DNA from: Mytilus californianus
Lineage: Eukaryota > Mollusca > Bivalvia > Mytilida > Mytilidae
Length of the DNA: 64,000 nucleotides
Reading direction: 5' to 3'
Assembly: GCF_021869535.1 (NCBI RefSeq)
Contig: NW_026262669.1
Location: 310,001 to 374,000 of the forward strand
In this document: positions 1 through 15,997 of the stretch, piece after piece
Numbering within the stretch: position 1 is the stretch's first letter
Layout: every line of letters starts with the position of its first letter
Program-made: the position numbers and the translations under genes
Notes under the pieces: model-generated
What the model saw: the letters and a program-made list of their open reading frames with translations, nothing else
What the model was told of the DNA's origin: nothing
Database searches by the model: none

Positions 1-3000
1 CAAGGCCCACTAGATCGTAACAATCCATACGAGGTCCACTAATCATAACCATCCATACGAGGTCCACTAAATCATAACCATTCATACAAGGCCTACTAAA
101 TCGTAACAATCCATACGAGGCACACTAAATCATAACAATCCTTACAAGACCCACTAAATCGTAACAATCCATACGAGGCACACTAAATCAAAACCATCCA
201 TACAAGGCCACTAAATCGTAACCATCCATACGAGGCACACTAAGTCATAACCATCCATACAAGGTCAACATAATCATAACCATCCATACGAGGTCCACTA
301 AATCATAACTATTCATACAAGGCCAACTTAATTATAACTATCCAACCAAGGACCACTACATCATAATCATCCATACAAGGACAACTAAATCATAACCATC
401 CATGCGAGGTCCATTAAATCATAACCATCAATACAATGTCCACCAAATCACAACCATCCATGATGGTCCACTAAAACATAACTATCCATGTGAGGTCCAC
501 TAAATCATAACCATCCATACAAGGTCTACTTAATTATAATCATCCATACAAGTTCCACTATATCATAACCATACATACAGGGTCCACCAAAGCATAACCA
601 TCCATACAAGGTCTACTAAATCATAACAATCCATACAACGTCCACTTAATCTTAACAATCCATACAAGGTCCACCAAAGCATAATCATCCAAACAAGGTC
701 TACTAAATCATAACCATCCATACAAGGTCTACTAAATCATAATCATCCATACAAGGTCTGCTAAATCATAATCATCCATACAAGGTCCACCAAAGCATAA
801 CCATCCATACAAGGTCCACTACATCATAACCAGCCATACAAGGTCCACTAAATCATAACCATCCATACAAGGTCCACCAAAGCATAACCATCCATGCGAG
901 GTCCACTAAATCATAACCAGCAAGACAATGTCTACTAAATCATAACCATCGGTTATGGTCCACTAAAACATAACCATCCATGCGAGGTCCACTAAATCAC
1001 AACCATCCATAGAAGGTCCACTAATTCACAACCATCCATAGAAGGTCCACTAAATCATAACCATCCATACAAGGCCCACTAAATCATAACCATCCATCCA
1101 AGGACCACTACATCATAATCATCCATACAAGGACAACTAAATCATAACCATCCATGCGAGGTCCACTTAATCATAACCATCCATGCGAGGTCCACTAAAT
1201 CATAATCATCAATACAATGTCCACTAAATCACAACCATCCATCATGGTCCACTAAAACATAACCATCCATGCGAGGTCCACTAAATCATAACCATCCATA
1301 GAAGGCCCACTAAATCATAACTATCCAACCAAGGACCACTACATCATAATCATCCATACAAGGACAACTAAATCATAACCATCCATGCGAGGTCCATTAA
1401 ATCATAACCATCAATACAATGTCCACTAAATCACAACCATCCATCATGGTCCACTAAAACATAACCATCCATGCGAGGTCCACTAAATCATAATCATCCA
1501 TACAAGGTCTACTAAATTATAACCATCCATACAAGTTCCACTATATCATAACCATCCATACGAGGTCCACTTAATCATAACCACCAATACAAGGTCCACA
1601 TAATCATAACCATCGAAACAACGTCCACTAAATCATGACCATCCATACACGGTCCACCAAAGCATAACCAGCCATACAAGGTCCACTAAATCATAACCAT
1701 CCATACAACGTCCACTAAATCATAACCATCCATACAACGTCCACTAAATCATAACCATCCATACACGGTCCACCAAAGCATAACCATCCATACAAGGTCC
1801 ACTAAATCATAACCATCCATACAACGTCCACTAAATCATAACCATCCATACAACGTCCACTAAATCATAACCATCCATACAAGGTCCACCAAAGCATAAC
1901 CATCCATACACGGTCCACCAAAGCATAACCATCCATACAAGGTCCACTAAATCATAACCATCCATACAAGGTCCACTAAATCATAACCATCCATACAACG
2001 TCCACTAAATCATAACCATCCATACAAGGTCCACCAAAGCATAACCATCCATACAAGGTCTACTTAATCATAACCATCCATATAAGGTCTGCTAAATCAT
2101 AACCGTCCATACAAGGTCCACCAAAGCATAACTATCCATACAAGGTCCACTAAATCATAACCATCCATACAAGGTCCACTTAATCATAACCATCCATACC
2201 AAGTCCACCAAAGCATAACCATCCATACAAGGTCTACTAAATCATAACCATCCATACAAGGTCCACTTAATCATAACCATCCATACCAAGTCCACCAAAT
2301 CATAACCATCCATACAACGTCCACTAAATCATAACCATCCATACACGGTTCACCAAAGCATAACCATCCATACAAGGTCCACTAAATCATAACCATCCAT
2401 ACAACGTCCACTAAATCATAACCATCCATACAAGGTCCACTAAATCATAAACATCCATACAAGGTCCACCAAAGCATAACCATCCATACACGGTCCACCA
2501 AAGCATAACCATCCATACAAGGTCCACTAAATCATAACCATCCATAGAAGGTCCACTAAATCATAACCATCCATACAACGTCCACTAAATCATAACCATC
2601 CATACAAGGTCCACCAAAGCATAACCATCCATACACGGTCCACCAAAGCATAACCATCCATACAAGGTCCACTAAATCATAACCATCCATACAAGGTCCA
2701 CTAAATCATAACCATCCATACAACGTCCACTAAATCATAACCATCCATACAAGGTCCACCAAAGCATAACCATCCATACAAGGTCTACTTAATCATAACC
2801 ATCCATATAAGGTCTGCTAAATCATAACCGTCCATACAAGGTCCACCAAAGCATAACCATCCATACAAGGTCCACTAAATCATAACCATCCATACAAGGT
2901 CCACTTAATCATAACCATCCATACCAAGTCCACCAAAGCATAACCATCCATACAAGGTCCACTAAATCATAACCATCCATACAAGGTCCACTTAATCATA

Positions 3001-6000
3001 ACCATCCATACCAAGTCCACCAAAGCATAACCATCCATACAAAGTCCACTAAATCATAACCATCCATACAACGTCCACTAAATCATAACCATCCATACAA
3101 CGTCCACTAAATCATAACCATCCATACACGGTCCACCAAAGCATAACCATCCATACAAGGTCCACTAAATCATAACCATCCATACAACGTCCACTAAATC
3201 ATAACCATCCATACAAGGTCCACCAAAGCATAACTATCCATACACGGTCCACCAAAGCATAACCATCCATACAAGGTCCACTAAATCATAACCATCCATA
3301 CAAGGTCCACTAAATCATAACCATCCATACAACGTCCACTAAATCATAACCATCCATACAAGGTCCACCAAAGCATAACCATCCATACAAGGTCTACTTA
3401 ATCATAACCATCCATATAAGGACTGCTAAATCATAACCGTCCATACAAGGTCCACCAAAGCATAACCATCCATACAAGGTCCACTAAATCATAACCATCC
3501 ATACAAGGTCCACTTAATCATAACCATTCATACCAAGTCCACCAAAGCATAACCATCCATACAAGGTCCACTAAATCATAACCATCCATACAAGGTCCAC
3601 CAAAGCATAACCATCCATGCGAGGTCCACTAAATCATAACCAGCAAGACAATGTCTACTAAATCATAACCATCGGTTATGGTCCACTAAAACATAACCAT
3701 CCATGCGAGGTCCACTAAATCACAACCATCCATAGAAGGTCCACTAATTCACAACCATCCATAGAAGGTCCACTAAATCATAACCATCCATACAAGGCCC
3801 ACTAAATCATAACCATCCATCCAAGGACCACTACATCATAATCATCCATACAAGGACAACTAAATCATAACCATCCATGCGAGGTCCAATTAATCATAAC
3901 CATCCATGCGAGGTCCACTAAATCATAATCATCAATACAATGTCCACTAAATCACAACCATCCATCATGGTCCACTAAAACATAACCATCCATGCGAGGT
4001 CCACTAAATCATAACCATCCATAGAAGGCCCACTAAATCATAACTATCCAACCAAGGACCACTACATCATAATCATCCATACAAGGACAACTAAATCATA
4101 ACCATCCATGCGAGGTCCATTAAATCATAACCATCAATACAATGTCCACTAAATCACAACCATCCATCATGGTCCACTAAAACATAACCATCCATGCGAG
4201 GTCCACTAAATCATAATCATCCATACAAGGTCTACTAAATTATAACCATTCATACAAGTTCCACTATATCATAACCATCCATACAAGGTCCACTAAATCA
4301 TAACCATCCATACAATGTCCACTAAATCATAACCATCCATACAACGTCCACTAAATCATAACCATCCATACAAAGTCCACTAAATCATAACCATCCATAC
4401 AAGATCCACTAAATCATAACCATCCATACAAGGTCCACTAAATCATAACCATCCATACAAGGTTCACTAAATCATGACCATCCATACAAGGTCCACTAAA
4501 TCATGACCATCCATACAAGGTCCACTAAATCATAACCATTCATACAAAGTCCACTAAATCATAACCATCCATACAACGTCCACTAAATCATAACCATCCA
4601 TACACGGTCCACCAAAGCATAACCATCCATACAAGGTCCACTAAATCATAACCATCCATACAAGGTCCACTAAATCATAACCATCCATACAACGTCCACT
4701 AAATCATAACCATCCATACAACGTCCACTAAATCATAACCATCCATACAAAGTCCACTAAATCATAACCATCCATACAAGATCCACTAAATCATAACCAT
4801 CCATACAAGGTCCACTAAATCATAACCATCCATACAAGGTTCACTAAATCATGACCATCCATACAAGGTCCACTAAATCATAACCATTCATACAAAGTCC
4901 ACTAAATCATAACCATCCATACAACGTCCACTAAATCATAACCATCCATACAACGTCCACTAAATCATAACCATCCATACACGGTCCACCAAAGCATAAC
5001 CATCCATACAAGGTCCACTAAATCATAACCATCCATACAACGTCCACTAAATCATAACCATCCATACAACGTCCACTAAATCATAACCATCCATACAAGG
5101 TCCACCAAAGCATAACCATCCATACACGGTCCACCAAAGCATAACCATCCATACAAGGTCCACTAAATCATAACCATCCATACAAGGTCCACTAAATCAT
5201 AACCATCCATACAACGTCCACTAAATCATAACCATCCATACAAGGTCCACCAAAGCATAACCATCCATACAAGGTCTACTTAATCATAACCATCCATATA
5301 AGGTCTGCTAAATCATAACCGTCCATACAAGGTCCACCAAAGCATAACTATCCATACAAGGTCCACTAAATCATAACCATCCATACAAGGTCCACTTAAT
5401 CATAACCATCCATACCAAGTCCACCAAAGCATAACCATCCATACAAGGTCTACTAAATCATAACCATCCATACAAGGTCCACTTAATCATAACCATCCAT
5501 ACCAAGTCCACCAAATCATAACCATCCATACAACGTCCACTAAATCATAACCATCCATACACGGTTCACCAAAGCATAACCATCCATACAAGGTCCACTA
5601 AATCATAACCATCCATACAACGTCCACTAAATCATAACCATCCATACAAGGTCCACTAAATCATAAACATCCATACAAGGTCCACCAAAGCATAACCATC
5701 CATACACGGTCCACCAAAGCATAACCATCCATACAAGGTCCACTAAATCATAACCATCCATAGAAGGTCCACTAAATCATAACCATCCATACAACGTCCA
5801 CTAAATCATAACCATCCATACAAGGTCCACCAAAGCATAACCATCCATACACGGTCCACCAAAGCATAACCATCCATACAAGGTCCACTAAATCATAACC
5901 ATCCATACAAGGTCCACTAAATCATAACCATCCATACAACGTCCACTAAATCATAACCATCCATACAAGGTCCACCAAAGCATAACCATCCATACAAGGT

Positions 6001-9000
6001 CTACTTAATCATAACCATCCATATAAGGTCTGCTAAATCATAACCGTCCATACAAGGTCCACCAAAGCATAACCATCCATACAAGGTCCACTAAATCATA
6101 ACCATCCATACAAGGTCCACTTAATCATAACCATCCATACCAAGTCCACCAAAGCATAACCATCCATACAAGGTCCACTAAATCATAACCATCCATACAA
6201 GGTCCACTTAATCATAACCATCCATACCAAGTCCACCAAAGCATAACCATCCATACAAAGTCCACTAAATCATAACCATCCATACAACGTCCACTAAATC
6301 ATAACCATCCATACAACGTCCACTAAATCATAACCATCCATACACGGTCCACCAAAGCATAACCATCCATACAAGGTCCACTAAATCATAACCATCCATA
6401 CAACGTCCACTAAATCATAACCATCCATACAAGGTCCACCAAAGCATAACTATCCATACACGGTCCACCAAAGCATAACCATCCATACAAGGTCCACTAA
6501 ATCATAACCATCCATACAAGGTCCACTAAATCATAACCATCCATACAACGTCCACTAAATCATAACCATCCATACAAGGTCCACCAAAGCATAACCATCC
6601 ATACAAGGTCTACTTAATCATAACCATCCATATAAGGTCTGCTAAATCATAACCGTCCATACAAGGTCCACCAAAGCATAACCATCCATACAAGGTCCAC
6701 TAAATCATAACCATCCATACAAGGTCCACTTAATCATAACCATTCATACCAAGTCCACCAAAGCATAACCATCCATACAAGGTCCACTAAATCATAACCA
6801 TCCATACAAGGTCCACCAAAGCATAACCATCCATGCGAGGTCCACTAAATCATAACCAGCAAGACAATGTCTACTAAATCATAACCATCGGTTATGGTCC
6901 ACTAAAACATAACCATCCATGCGAGGTCCACTAAATCACAACCATCCATAGAAGGTCCACTAATTCACAACCATCCATAGAAGGTCCACTAAATCATAAC
7001 CATCCATACAAGGCCCACTAAATCATAACCATCCATCCAAGGACCACTACATCATAATCATCCATACAAGGACAACTAAATCATAACCATCCATGCGAGG
7101 TCCAATTAATCATAACCATCCATGCGAGGTCCACTAAATCATAATCATCAATACAATGTCCACTAAATCACAACCATCCATCATGGTCCACTAAAACATA
7201 ACCATCCATGCGAGGTCCACTAAATCATAACCATCCATAGAAGGCCCACTAAATCATAACTATCCAACCAAGGACCACTACATCATAATCATCCATACAA
7301 GGACAACTAAATCATAACCATCCATGCAAGGTCCATTAAATCATAACCATCAATACAATGTCCACTAAATCACAACCATCCATCATGGTCCACTAAAACA
7401 TAACCATCCATGCGAGGTCCACTAAATCATAATCATCCATACAAGGTCTACTAAATTATAACCATTCATACAAGTTCCACTATATCATAACCATCCATAC
7501 AAGGTCCACTAAATCATAACCATCCATACAATGTCCACTAAATCATAACCATCCATACAACGTCCACTAAATCATAACCATCCATACAAAGTCCACTAAA
7601 TCATAACCATCCATACAAGATCCACTAAATCATAACCATCCATACAAGGTCCACTAAATCATAACCATCCATACAAGGTTCACTAAATCATGACCATCCA
7701 TACAAGGTCCACTAAATCATAACCATTCATACAAAGTCCACTAAATCATAACCATCCATACAAGGTCCACTAAATCATAACCATCCATACAAGGTCCACT
7801 AAATCATATCCCTCCATACAAGATCCACTAAATCATATCCCTCCATACAAGGTCCACTAAATCATATCCCTCCATACAAGGTCCACTAAATCATAACCAT
7901 CCATACAAAGTCCACTAAATCATAACCATCCATACAAAGTCCACTAAATTATAACCATTCATACAAGATCCACTAAATCATATCCCTCCATACAAGGTCC
8001 ACTAAATCATATCCCTCCATACAAGGTCCACTAAATCATGACCATCCATACAAAGTCCACTAAATCATAACCATTCATACAAGATCCACTAAATCATAAC
8101 CATCCATACAAAGTCCACTAAATCATAACCATCCATACAAGGTTCACTAAATCATAACCATCCATACAAGGTTCGCTAAATCATAACCATCCATACAAAG
8201 TCCACTAAATCATGACCATCCATACAAAGTCCACTAAATCATAACCATCCATACAAGGTCCACTAAATCATAACCATCCATACAAGGTCCACTAAATCAT
8301 ATCCCTCCATACAAGATCCACTAAATCATATCCCTCCATACAAGGTCCACTAAATCATATCCCTCCATACAAGGTCCACTAAATCATAACCATCCATACA
8401 AAGTCCACTAAATCATGACCATCCATACAAAGTCCACCAAATCATAACCATCCATACAAGGTTCACTAAATCATGACCATCCATACAAAGTCCACTAAAT
8501 CATAACCATCCATACAAGATCCACTAAATCATAACCATTCATACAAGGTCCACTAAATCATAACCATCCATACAAGGTTGACTAAATCATAACCATTTAT
8601 ACAAGATCCACTAAATCATGACCATCCATACAAGGTTCACTGAATCATAACCATCCATACAAGGTCCACTAAATCATATCCCTCCATACAAGGTCCACTA
8701 AATCATAACCATCCATACAAAGTCCACTAAATCATGACCATCCATACAAAGTCCACTAAATCATAACCATCCATACAAGGTTCACTAAATCATGACCATC
8801 CATACAAAGTCCACTAAATCATAACCATCCATACAAGATCCACTAAATCATGACCATCCATACTAGGTCCACTGAATCATAACCATCCATACAAGGTCCA
8901 CTAAATCATAACCATCCATACAAGATCCACTAAATCATAACCATCCATACAAGGTTGACTAAATCATAACCATTTATACAAGATCCACTAAATCATAACC

Positions 9001-12000
9001 ATCCATACAAGGTTCACTGAATCATGACCATCCATACAAGGTTCACTGAATCATAACCATCCATACAAGGTTCACTGAATCATAACCATCCATACAAGGT
9101 TCACTGAATCATAACCATCCATACAAGGTCCACTAAATCATAACCATCCATACAAGATCCACTAAATCATGACCATCCATGCAAGGTCCACTTAATCACG
9201 ACCATCCATGCAAGGTCCACTTAATCACGACCATCCATACAAGGTCCACTAAATCATAAACATTCATACAAGGTCCACTAAATCATAACCATCCATACAA
9301 GGTTCACTAAATCATAACCATCCATACAAGATCCACTAAATCATAACTATCCATACAAGGTTCACTAAATCATAACCATTCATACAAGATCCACTAAATC
9401 ATAACCATCCATACAAAGTCCACTAAATCATAACCATCCATACAAGGTCCACTAAAATATAACCATCCATACAAGGTTCACTAAATCATAACCATTCATA
9501 CAAGATCCACTAAATCATAACCATTCATACAAGGTCCACTAAATCATAACCATCCATACAAGGTCCACTAAAATATAACCATCCATACAATGTCCACTAA
9601 ATCATAACCATTCATACAAGATCCACTAAATCATAACCATCCATACAAGGTCCACTAAATCATAACCATCCATACAAAGTCCACTAAATCATGACCATCC
9701 ATACAAGGTCCACTAAATCATACCTCTCCATACAATGTCCACTTAATCACGACCATCCATGCAAGGTCAACTAAATCATAACCATCCATACAAGGTCAAC
9801 TAAATCATAACCATCCATACAAGGTCAACTAAATCATAACTATTCATACAAGGTTCACTAAATCATAACCATCCATACAAGGTCCACTAAATCATAACCA
9901 TTCATACAATGTCCACTATATCATAACCATCCATACAAGATCCACTAAATCATAACCATCCATACAATGTCCACTAAATCATAACCATCCATACAAGGTC
10001 CACTAAATCATAACCATCCATACAAGATCCACTAAATCATAACCATTCATACAATGTCCACTATATCATAACCATCCATACAAGATCCACTAAATCATAA
10101 CCATCCATACAATGTCCACTAAATCATAACCATCCATACAATGTCCACTATATCATAACCATCCATACAAGATCCACTAAATCATAACCATCCATACAAG
10201 GTTCACTAAATCATAACCATCCATACAAGGTCCACTAAATCATAACCATCCATACTAGGTCCACTAAATCATAACCATCCATACAAGGTTCACTAAATCA
10301 TAACCATCCATACAAGGTCCACTAAATCATAACCATCCATACTAGGTCCACTAAATCATAAGTATTCATACAAGATCCACTAAAATATAACCATCCATAC
10401 AAGGTCCACTAAATCATAACCATCCATACAAGGTCCACTAAATCATAACCATCCATACAATGTCCACTAAATCATAACCATCCATACAAGGTCCACTAAA
10501 TCATAACCATCCATACAAGGTCCACTAAATCATAACCATCCATACAAGATCCACTAAATCATAACCATCCATACTAGGTCCACTAAATCATAACCATCCA
10601 TACTAGGTCCACTAAATCATAAGCATTCATACAAGATCCACTAAATCATAACCATCCATACAAGATCCACTAAATCATAACCATCCATACAAGATCCACT
10701 AAATCATAACCATCCATACAAGGTCCACTAAATCATAACCACCCATACAAGGTCCACTAAAATATAACCATCCAGACAAGGTTCACTAAATCATAACCAT
10801 TCATACAAGATCCACTAAATCATAACCATCCATACAAGGTCAACTAAATCATAACTATCCATACAAGGTCCACTAAATCATAACCATCCATACAAGGTCA
10901 ACTAAATCATAACCATTCATACAAGGTCCACTAAATCATAACCATACATACAAGGTCCACTAAAATATAACCATCCATACAAGGTTCACTAAATCATAAC
11001 CATTCATACAAGGTCCACTAAATCATAACCATCCATACAAGATCCACTAAAATATAACCATCCATACAAGGTTCACTAAATCATAACCATTCATACAAGA
11101 TCCACTAAATCATAACCATCCATACAAGGTCCACTAAATCATAACCATCCATACAAGATCCACTAAATCATAACCATCCATACAAGGTCCACTAAATCAT
11201 AAGCATTCATACAAGATCCACTAAATCATAACCATCCATACAAGATCCACTAAATCATAACCATCCATACAAGGTTCACTAAATCATAACCATCCATACA
11301 AAGTCCACTAAATCATAAGCATTCATACAAGATCCACTAAATCATAACCATCCATACAAGATCCACTAAATCATAACTATCCATACAAGGTTCACTAAAT
11401 CATAACCATCCATACAAAGTCCACTAAATCATAACCATCCATACAAGGTCCACTAAATCATAACCATCCATACAAGATCCACTAAATCATAACCATCCAT
11501 ACAATGTCCACTAAATCATAACCATCCATACAAAGTCCACTAAATCATAACCATCCATACAAGGTCCACTAAATCATAACCATCCATACTAGGTCCACTA
11601 AATCATAAGCATTCATACAAGATCCACTAAAATATAACCATCCATACAAGATCCACTAAATCATAACCATCCATACAAGGTTCACTAAATCATAACCATC
11701 CATACAAGGTCCACTAAATCATAACCATCCATACAAGATCCACTAAATCATAACCATCCATACTAGGTCCACTAAATCATAACCATCCATACAAGATCAA
11801 CTAAATCATAACCATCCATACAAGGTCAACTAAATCATAACCATCCATACAAGGTCAACTAAATCATAACCATCCATACAAGGTCCACTAAATCATAACC
11901 ATCCATACAAGATCCACTAAATCATAACCATCCATACAAGGTCCATTAAATCATAACCACCCATACAAGGTCCACTAAAATATAACCATCCATACAAGGT

Positions 12001-13054
12001 TCACTAAATCATAACCATTCATACAAGATCCACTAAATCATAACCATCCATACAAGGTCCACTAAATCATAACCATCCATACAAGATCCACTAAATCATA
12101 ACCATCCATACAAGGTCCACTAAATCATAAGCATTCATACAAGATCCACTAAATCATAACCATCCATACAAGATCCACTAAATCATAACCATCCATACAA
12201 GGTTCACTAAATCATGACCATCCATACAAAGTCCACTAAATCATAACCATCCATACAAGGTTCACTAAATCATGACCATCCATACAAAGTCCACTAAATC
12301 ATAACCATCCATACAAGGTTCACTAAATCATGACCATCCATACAAAGTCCACTAAATCATAACCATCCATACAAGATCCACTAAATCATATCCCTCCATA
12401 CAAGATCCACTAAATCATAACCATTCATACAAGGTCCACTAAATCATAACCATCCATACAAGGTTGACTAAATCATAACCATTCATACAAGATCCACTAA
12501 ATCATGACCATCCATACAAGGTTCACTGAATCATAACCATCCATACAAGGTTCACTGAATCATAACCATCCATACAAGGTTCACTGAATCATAACCATCC
12601 ATACAAGGTTCACTGAATCATAACCATCCATACAAGGTTCACTAAAATATAACCATCCATACAAGGTCCACTAAATCATAACCATTCATACAAGGTTCAC
12701 TAAATCATAACCATCCATACAAGGTTCACTAAAATATAACCATCCATACAAGGTCCACTAAATCATAACCATTCATACAAGGTCCACTAAATCATAACCA
12801 CCCATACAAGGTCCACTAAAATATAACCATCCATACAAGGTTCACTAAATCATAACCATTCATACAAGATCCACTAAATCATAACCATCCATACAAGGTC
12901 CACTAAATCATGACCATCCATACAAGGTCCACTAAATCATGACCATCCATACAAGGTCCACTAAATCATGACCATCCATACTAGGTCCACTGAATCAAAA
13001 CAATCCATACAAAGTCCGTCTTATTTATAACCATCCATATAATGTCCACTAATT
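1..13054. repeat. 29-bp satellite array, about 450 units
   Basis: Head-to-tail copies of a 29-bp unit (core ccatacaaggtccactaaat followed by cataaccat) run from the first base to about 13,054, so the array is cut by the left edge of the window. Period 29 is read directly from successive copies. Units fall into subtypes: 'caccaaagcataac', 'catgcgaggtcc', 'acaacgtcc', 'acacggtcc', 'catatccctcc' and 'ggttcactgaatc'. The last few units (12,990-13,054) are degenerate, as is usual at array edges. No long open reading frame survives, since the units carry stops in all frames. I see no gene here. Confidence 0.98.
1690..7706. repeat. 3,216-bp higher-order duplication inside the 29-bp satellite
   Basis: Marker variants recur at exactly 3,216 bp: 'tataaggtct' at 2081/5297, 2806/6022 and 3415/6631; 'acaacgtcc' at 1705/4921; 'caagacaatg' at 3644/6860; the 'tctactaaattataac' variant at 4231/7447. 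The match covers about 1,690-4,490 and 4,906-7,706. 3,216 is 111 units minus 3 bp, so the same small deletion lies in both copies. A partial earlier copy of the 'catgcgagg/caagacaatg' block is at 895-1,560, 2,723 bp before the next one. Near identity of the two copies points to a recent unequal exchange or an amplification of a large segment. Confidence 0.93.
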
Positions 13055-13204
13055 TACTATTTTTACATTTTCTAATGACTGTATTAATTCGTATTACTTC
13101 ATTGGTTTGTAATATTGATATTTTATATATAGGCTAAGTCGATAGAAAAATCAGGAAACCATTTAAGTCAAACATCTATACGAGGGATTGTGCTTGATTT
13201 TCAT

Positions 13205-13740
13205 ATGATTACGACATAATCTTTCAATCAGTTTAATTGAGGTCTGGAGCTGGCATGTCAGTAACTGCTAGTAATCCTTTGTAAATGTATGTATCATTGT
13301 CATTTTGCTTAGTTTCTTCTGTTTCCTATTCTAACATCGGACTCGGACTTCTTTTGAACTGAGTTTTACTGTGCGTATTGCTGTGTGTTTGTTTATTCTA
13401 CATTGGCTAGAGGTATAGGGGAGGGTTGAGATCTCACAAAACATGTTTAACCCCGCCGCATTTTTGCGCCTGTTCCAAGTCAGGAACCTCTGGCCTTTGT
13501 AAGTCTTGTATGTTTTTTTTAATTTTGGTTCATTTATATGTTTCGGAGTTTAGTCTGACGTCCATTTTCGCTGAGCTAGTACACATTTTTGTTTAGGGGC
13601 CAGCTGAAGCCCACCTCCGGGTGCGGGTTAATCTCGCTGTGTTGAAGACCCATTCGTGGCCTTGGACTGTTTTCTGCTCTTTTGTCGGGTTGTTGTCTCT
13701 TTGACACATTCCACGTTTCCATTCTCAATTTTATACGATC
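13205..13740 (+). mobile_element. Dispersed mussel-type repeat (family A), near full length
   Basis: A non-coding block with a GC-rich centre ('accccgccgcatttttgcgc', 'ggggccagctgaagcccacc') that ends in 'ttgtctctttgacacattcc' and 'ccattctcaattttat'. I recognise it from memory as a repeat common in Mytilus DNA. Two reverse-oriented relatives are in this window (25,075-25,262 and 49,612-49,770), which shows directly that it is dispersed. No transposase or reverse transcriptase is encoded, so it is non-autonomous. Its superfamily is not clear to me. Confidence 0.75.
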
Positions 13741-14379
13741 GAATATGTAATAATGCATCCTAATAAATATCAAAATTATGTCAATACTTAAAATATTAAT
13801 TATCAATATGATGTTTTATGCTTCTAAGCACCTATGAATAGAATTGTTATATAATACTAAGGACACTACATCGGTTAAAAGAAGGGCTGAAAGGGAGGGT
13901 GGAAGGGCGGTTGACGGTCAAGTGTCCAAAATTGATTATTTCATAACAACATTTTACTTTTTAAATAAAGGCGTTTTATATTTTGCCAAATGTGTCAATA
14001 TCGATAGTTTTGATGATTTACTTCTAGATAGGACATGCATCGTATGTCGTTAAAATTAATGAAGATAACACTTTTCTGGATAAACCTCCCGTCAGGAACG
14101 CTCAAAACGTTTGAAAGGCAAGAATGTATATATACCTGAAAAAAGAAAGAACTTGATGACCTGAAAAGTATATTCAAATTTAAATACTTTAAGGTCAACT
14201 TTGCCCGAGGGAGTTGGTCCTTTAGTTAAGTAATTTCTTAATTTTTATCAACGGACAATTTGAGAAAAGCATAAACCATGTCAGAACAAAAGTAATGACT
14301 ACTGGGCTAATGATATCATGAAGAGTATTTGTTGAAACTGTAAAAAGCTTTATAAATATATGCAACATTGTTGGGAATC
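13741..14379. other. No gene seen
   Basis: AT-rich sequence with only short chance open frames. I see no splice-flanked exon, RNA gene or clear repeat. Confidence 0.5.
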
Positions 14380-14525
14380 ACGTATGATCCTTTGACCTGT
14401 CATACAGCATTGGAAATTCTCGAATGACCATCTTGACCTGTCTTCCAACATTGGAAATTCTCGAATGACCATCTTGACCTGTCGTCCAACATTGTTGGAA
14501 ATTTCCGTATGACCCTCTTGAAATG
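14380..14525. repeat. Short tandem repeat, three degenerate copies of about 50 bp
   Basis: The motif 'tgacctgtc..ccaacattggaaattctcgaatgacc' occurs three times in a row with spacing near 50 bp and some substitutions. Non-coding. Confidence 0.8.
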
Positions 14526-15022
14526 TATCTAACAGATATTGGACATGTTTTTTTTAAATGATACTCTCAGTAAATTATAATATGGATGAAACTTATAAAT
14601 ATGTATCCTAACCATATGAATATTTGGACCATATGCGTATATACTAATATGGTCTGACCATACGCGTATGATCTGGGTAATGAATGGGTGATGAATGTTG
14701 AAAGGGTGTCCCAAAAATAAGAGTTTCAAAAAATGAAAATTTGACTTGTTTAATCATATGGCAATCATTGTTACATAGTTAATGAAATAAAGTGAATTTT
14801 ACTTACAAGTAAGAATTATTGTAAAATAATTTTCACATAGTCATTATCGACTTGTCCTTACGAAGCACCATACATGTCGAGTTAGGAAAATAACTTTAAG
14901 AAATATCTAGATGAACTATTAAACAAGAAGTCAATTGCTTAACTAACAGGAAATTTGGTCATTTAACCCTTTTCTTTTCTTTATCTAAAATTATTTTGGT
15001 ATTTCAATTTGTTTTCATTCAA

Positions 15023-15258
15023 GAGTGTCCTCATGGGGGTACCCAGTAATCAAATAATCATTAAATTTTAGTCATTGTAATCAAATAATCATTAAATGTT
15101 TGTCCTGGTAATCAATATTTTTTTCTCAAATTGTGGTAATCAAATAATCAAGAAGGGGTCTGGGAATCAAATAATCACATAAAAATACCTTGGTAATCAA
15201 ATAATCATAAGGAAAATACCCTAGTAATCAGGTTATCAAGAGACCCATGACAGCCCTC
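15023..15258. mobile_element. MITE-like element with internal AATCAAATAATCA repeats
   Basis: The ends are imperfect inverted repeats: GAGTGTCCTCATGGG on the left and CCCATGACAGCCCTC on the right. They are flanked by the direct repeat 'attcaa' (15,017-15,022 and 15,259-15,264), which reads as a target-site duplication. The interior has about seven copies of a 'taatcaaataatca' motif. At 236 bp with no coding capacity it is a non-autonomous DNA element, of unknown superfamily. Confidence 0.7.
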
Positions 15259-15997
15259 ATTCAATTGAAATTTCTTAAATATTTCAAAATGTTTTAGTTA
15301 TTTAATGTGGTTTTGCTCCTGTTCATACGATATTAAAATGACAGTAAGATCGTATGAATAGGAGCGACAACAGTTTCACATCAATGAATTGAAAATAATT
15401 AGAAATTAGAATAAATATTAAGAATCCAAATACAAAATGAAAATATGTACTCTCACGAAGGATTTTTAACAGTTAAGGGGAATTAACTCTGATATATATT
15501 AGTGATTTCACAATTTCGTTTAAAAAAGAAAAGCAAGCATGAACATGATTGGCAGTTTGGTTTGAAAGATCAGAGCCATAATATAGAATGATCGATGCAT
15601 GATTTAACCTTATTCTTGTATATGAGATGTAGAAAGCCGACGTGGGTTCTTGATTTAACTGCTGTATAATAAGCAGACACAAGTTTATTTGAAAAGGTCT
15701 AATTCTTGTTAATTAAACAATCATTTCCGAATTATATATCAACAATATCCAAAATATGAGAAACAACCGGATGGGTTCATTATCACTCAATAGGGCTGAC
15801 AAGGAGCATATGACACTATTTAACATTTATTTTGACAAAAACAATAAGGTACAAAATGCAAACAGTTTGAACATATATAAACTCTCTCTATACATATGTA
15901 TTTTTAAATATGTTCAAAGGTATATAATTCTTCCATCTCAGGTTCACCGCCAACAAAAAGGGGCTGTTAATAATTGTCTCACATTACAAATTAGAAT

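Noticed and set aside
1..13054. CRISPR-like array (29-bp repeats)
   Set aside because: Repeat units are contiguous with no spacers, and the sequence is eukaryotic. It is a satellite.
13576..13806. Minus-strand 76-residue frame
   Set aside because: It lies in the family A repeat, which recurs in the window without that frame.
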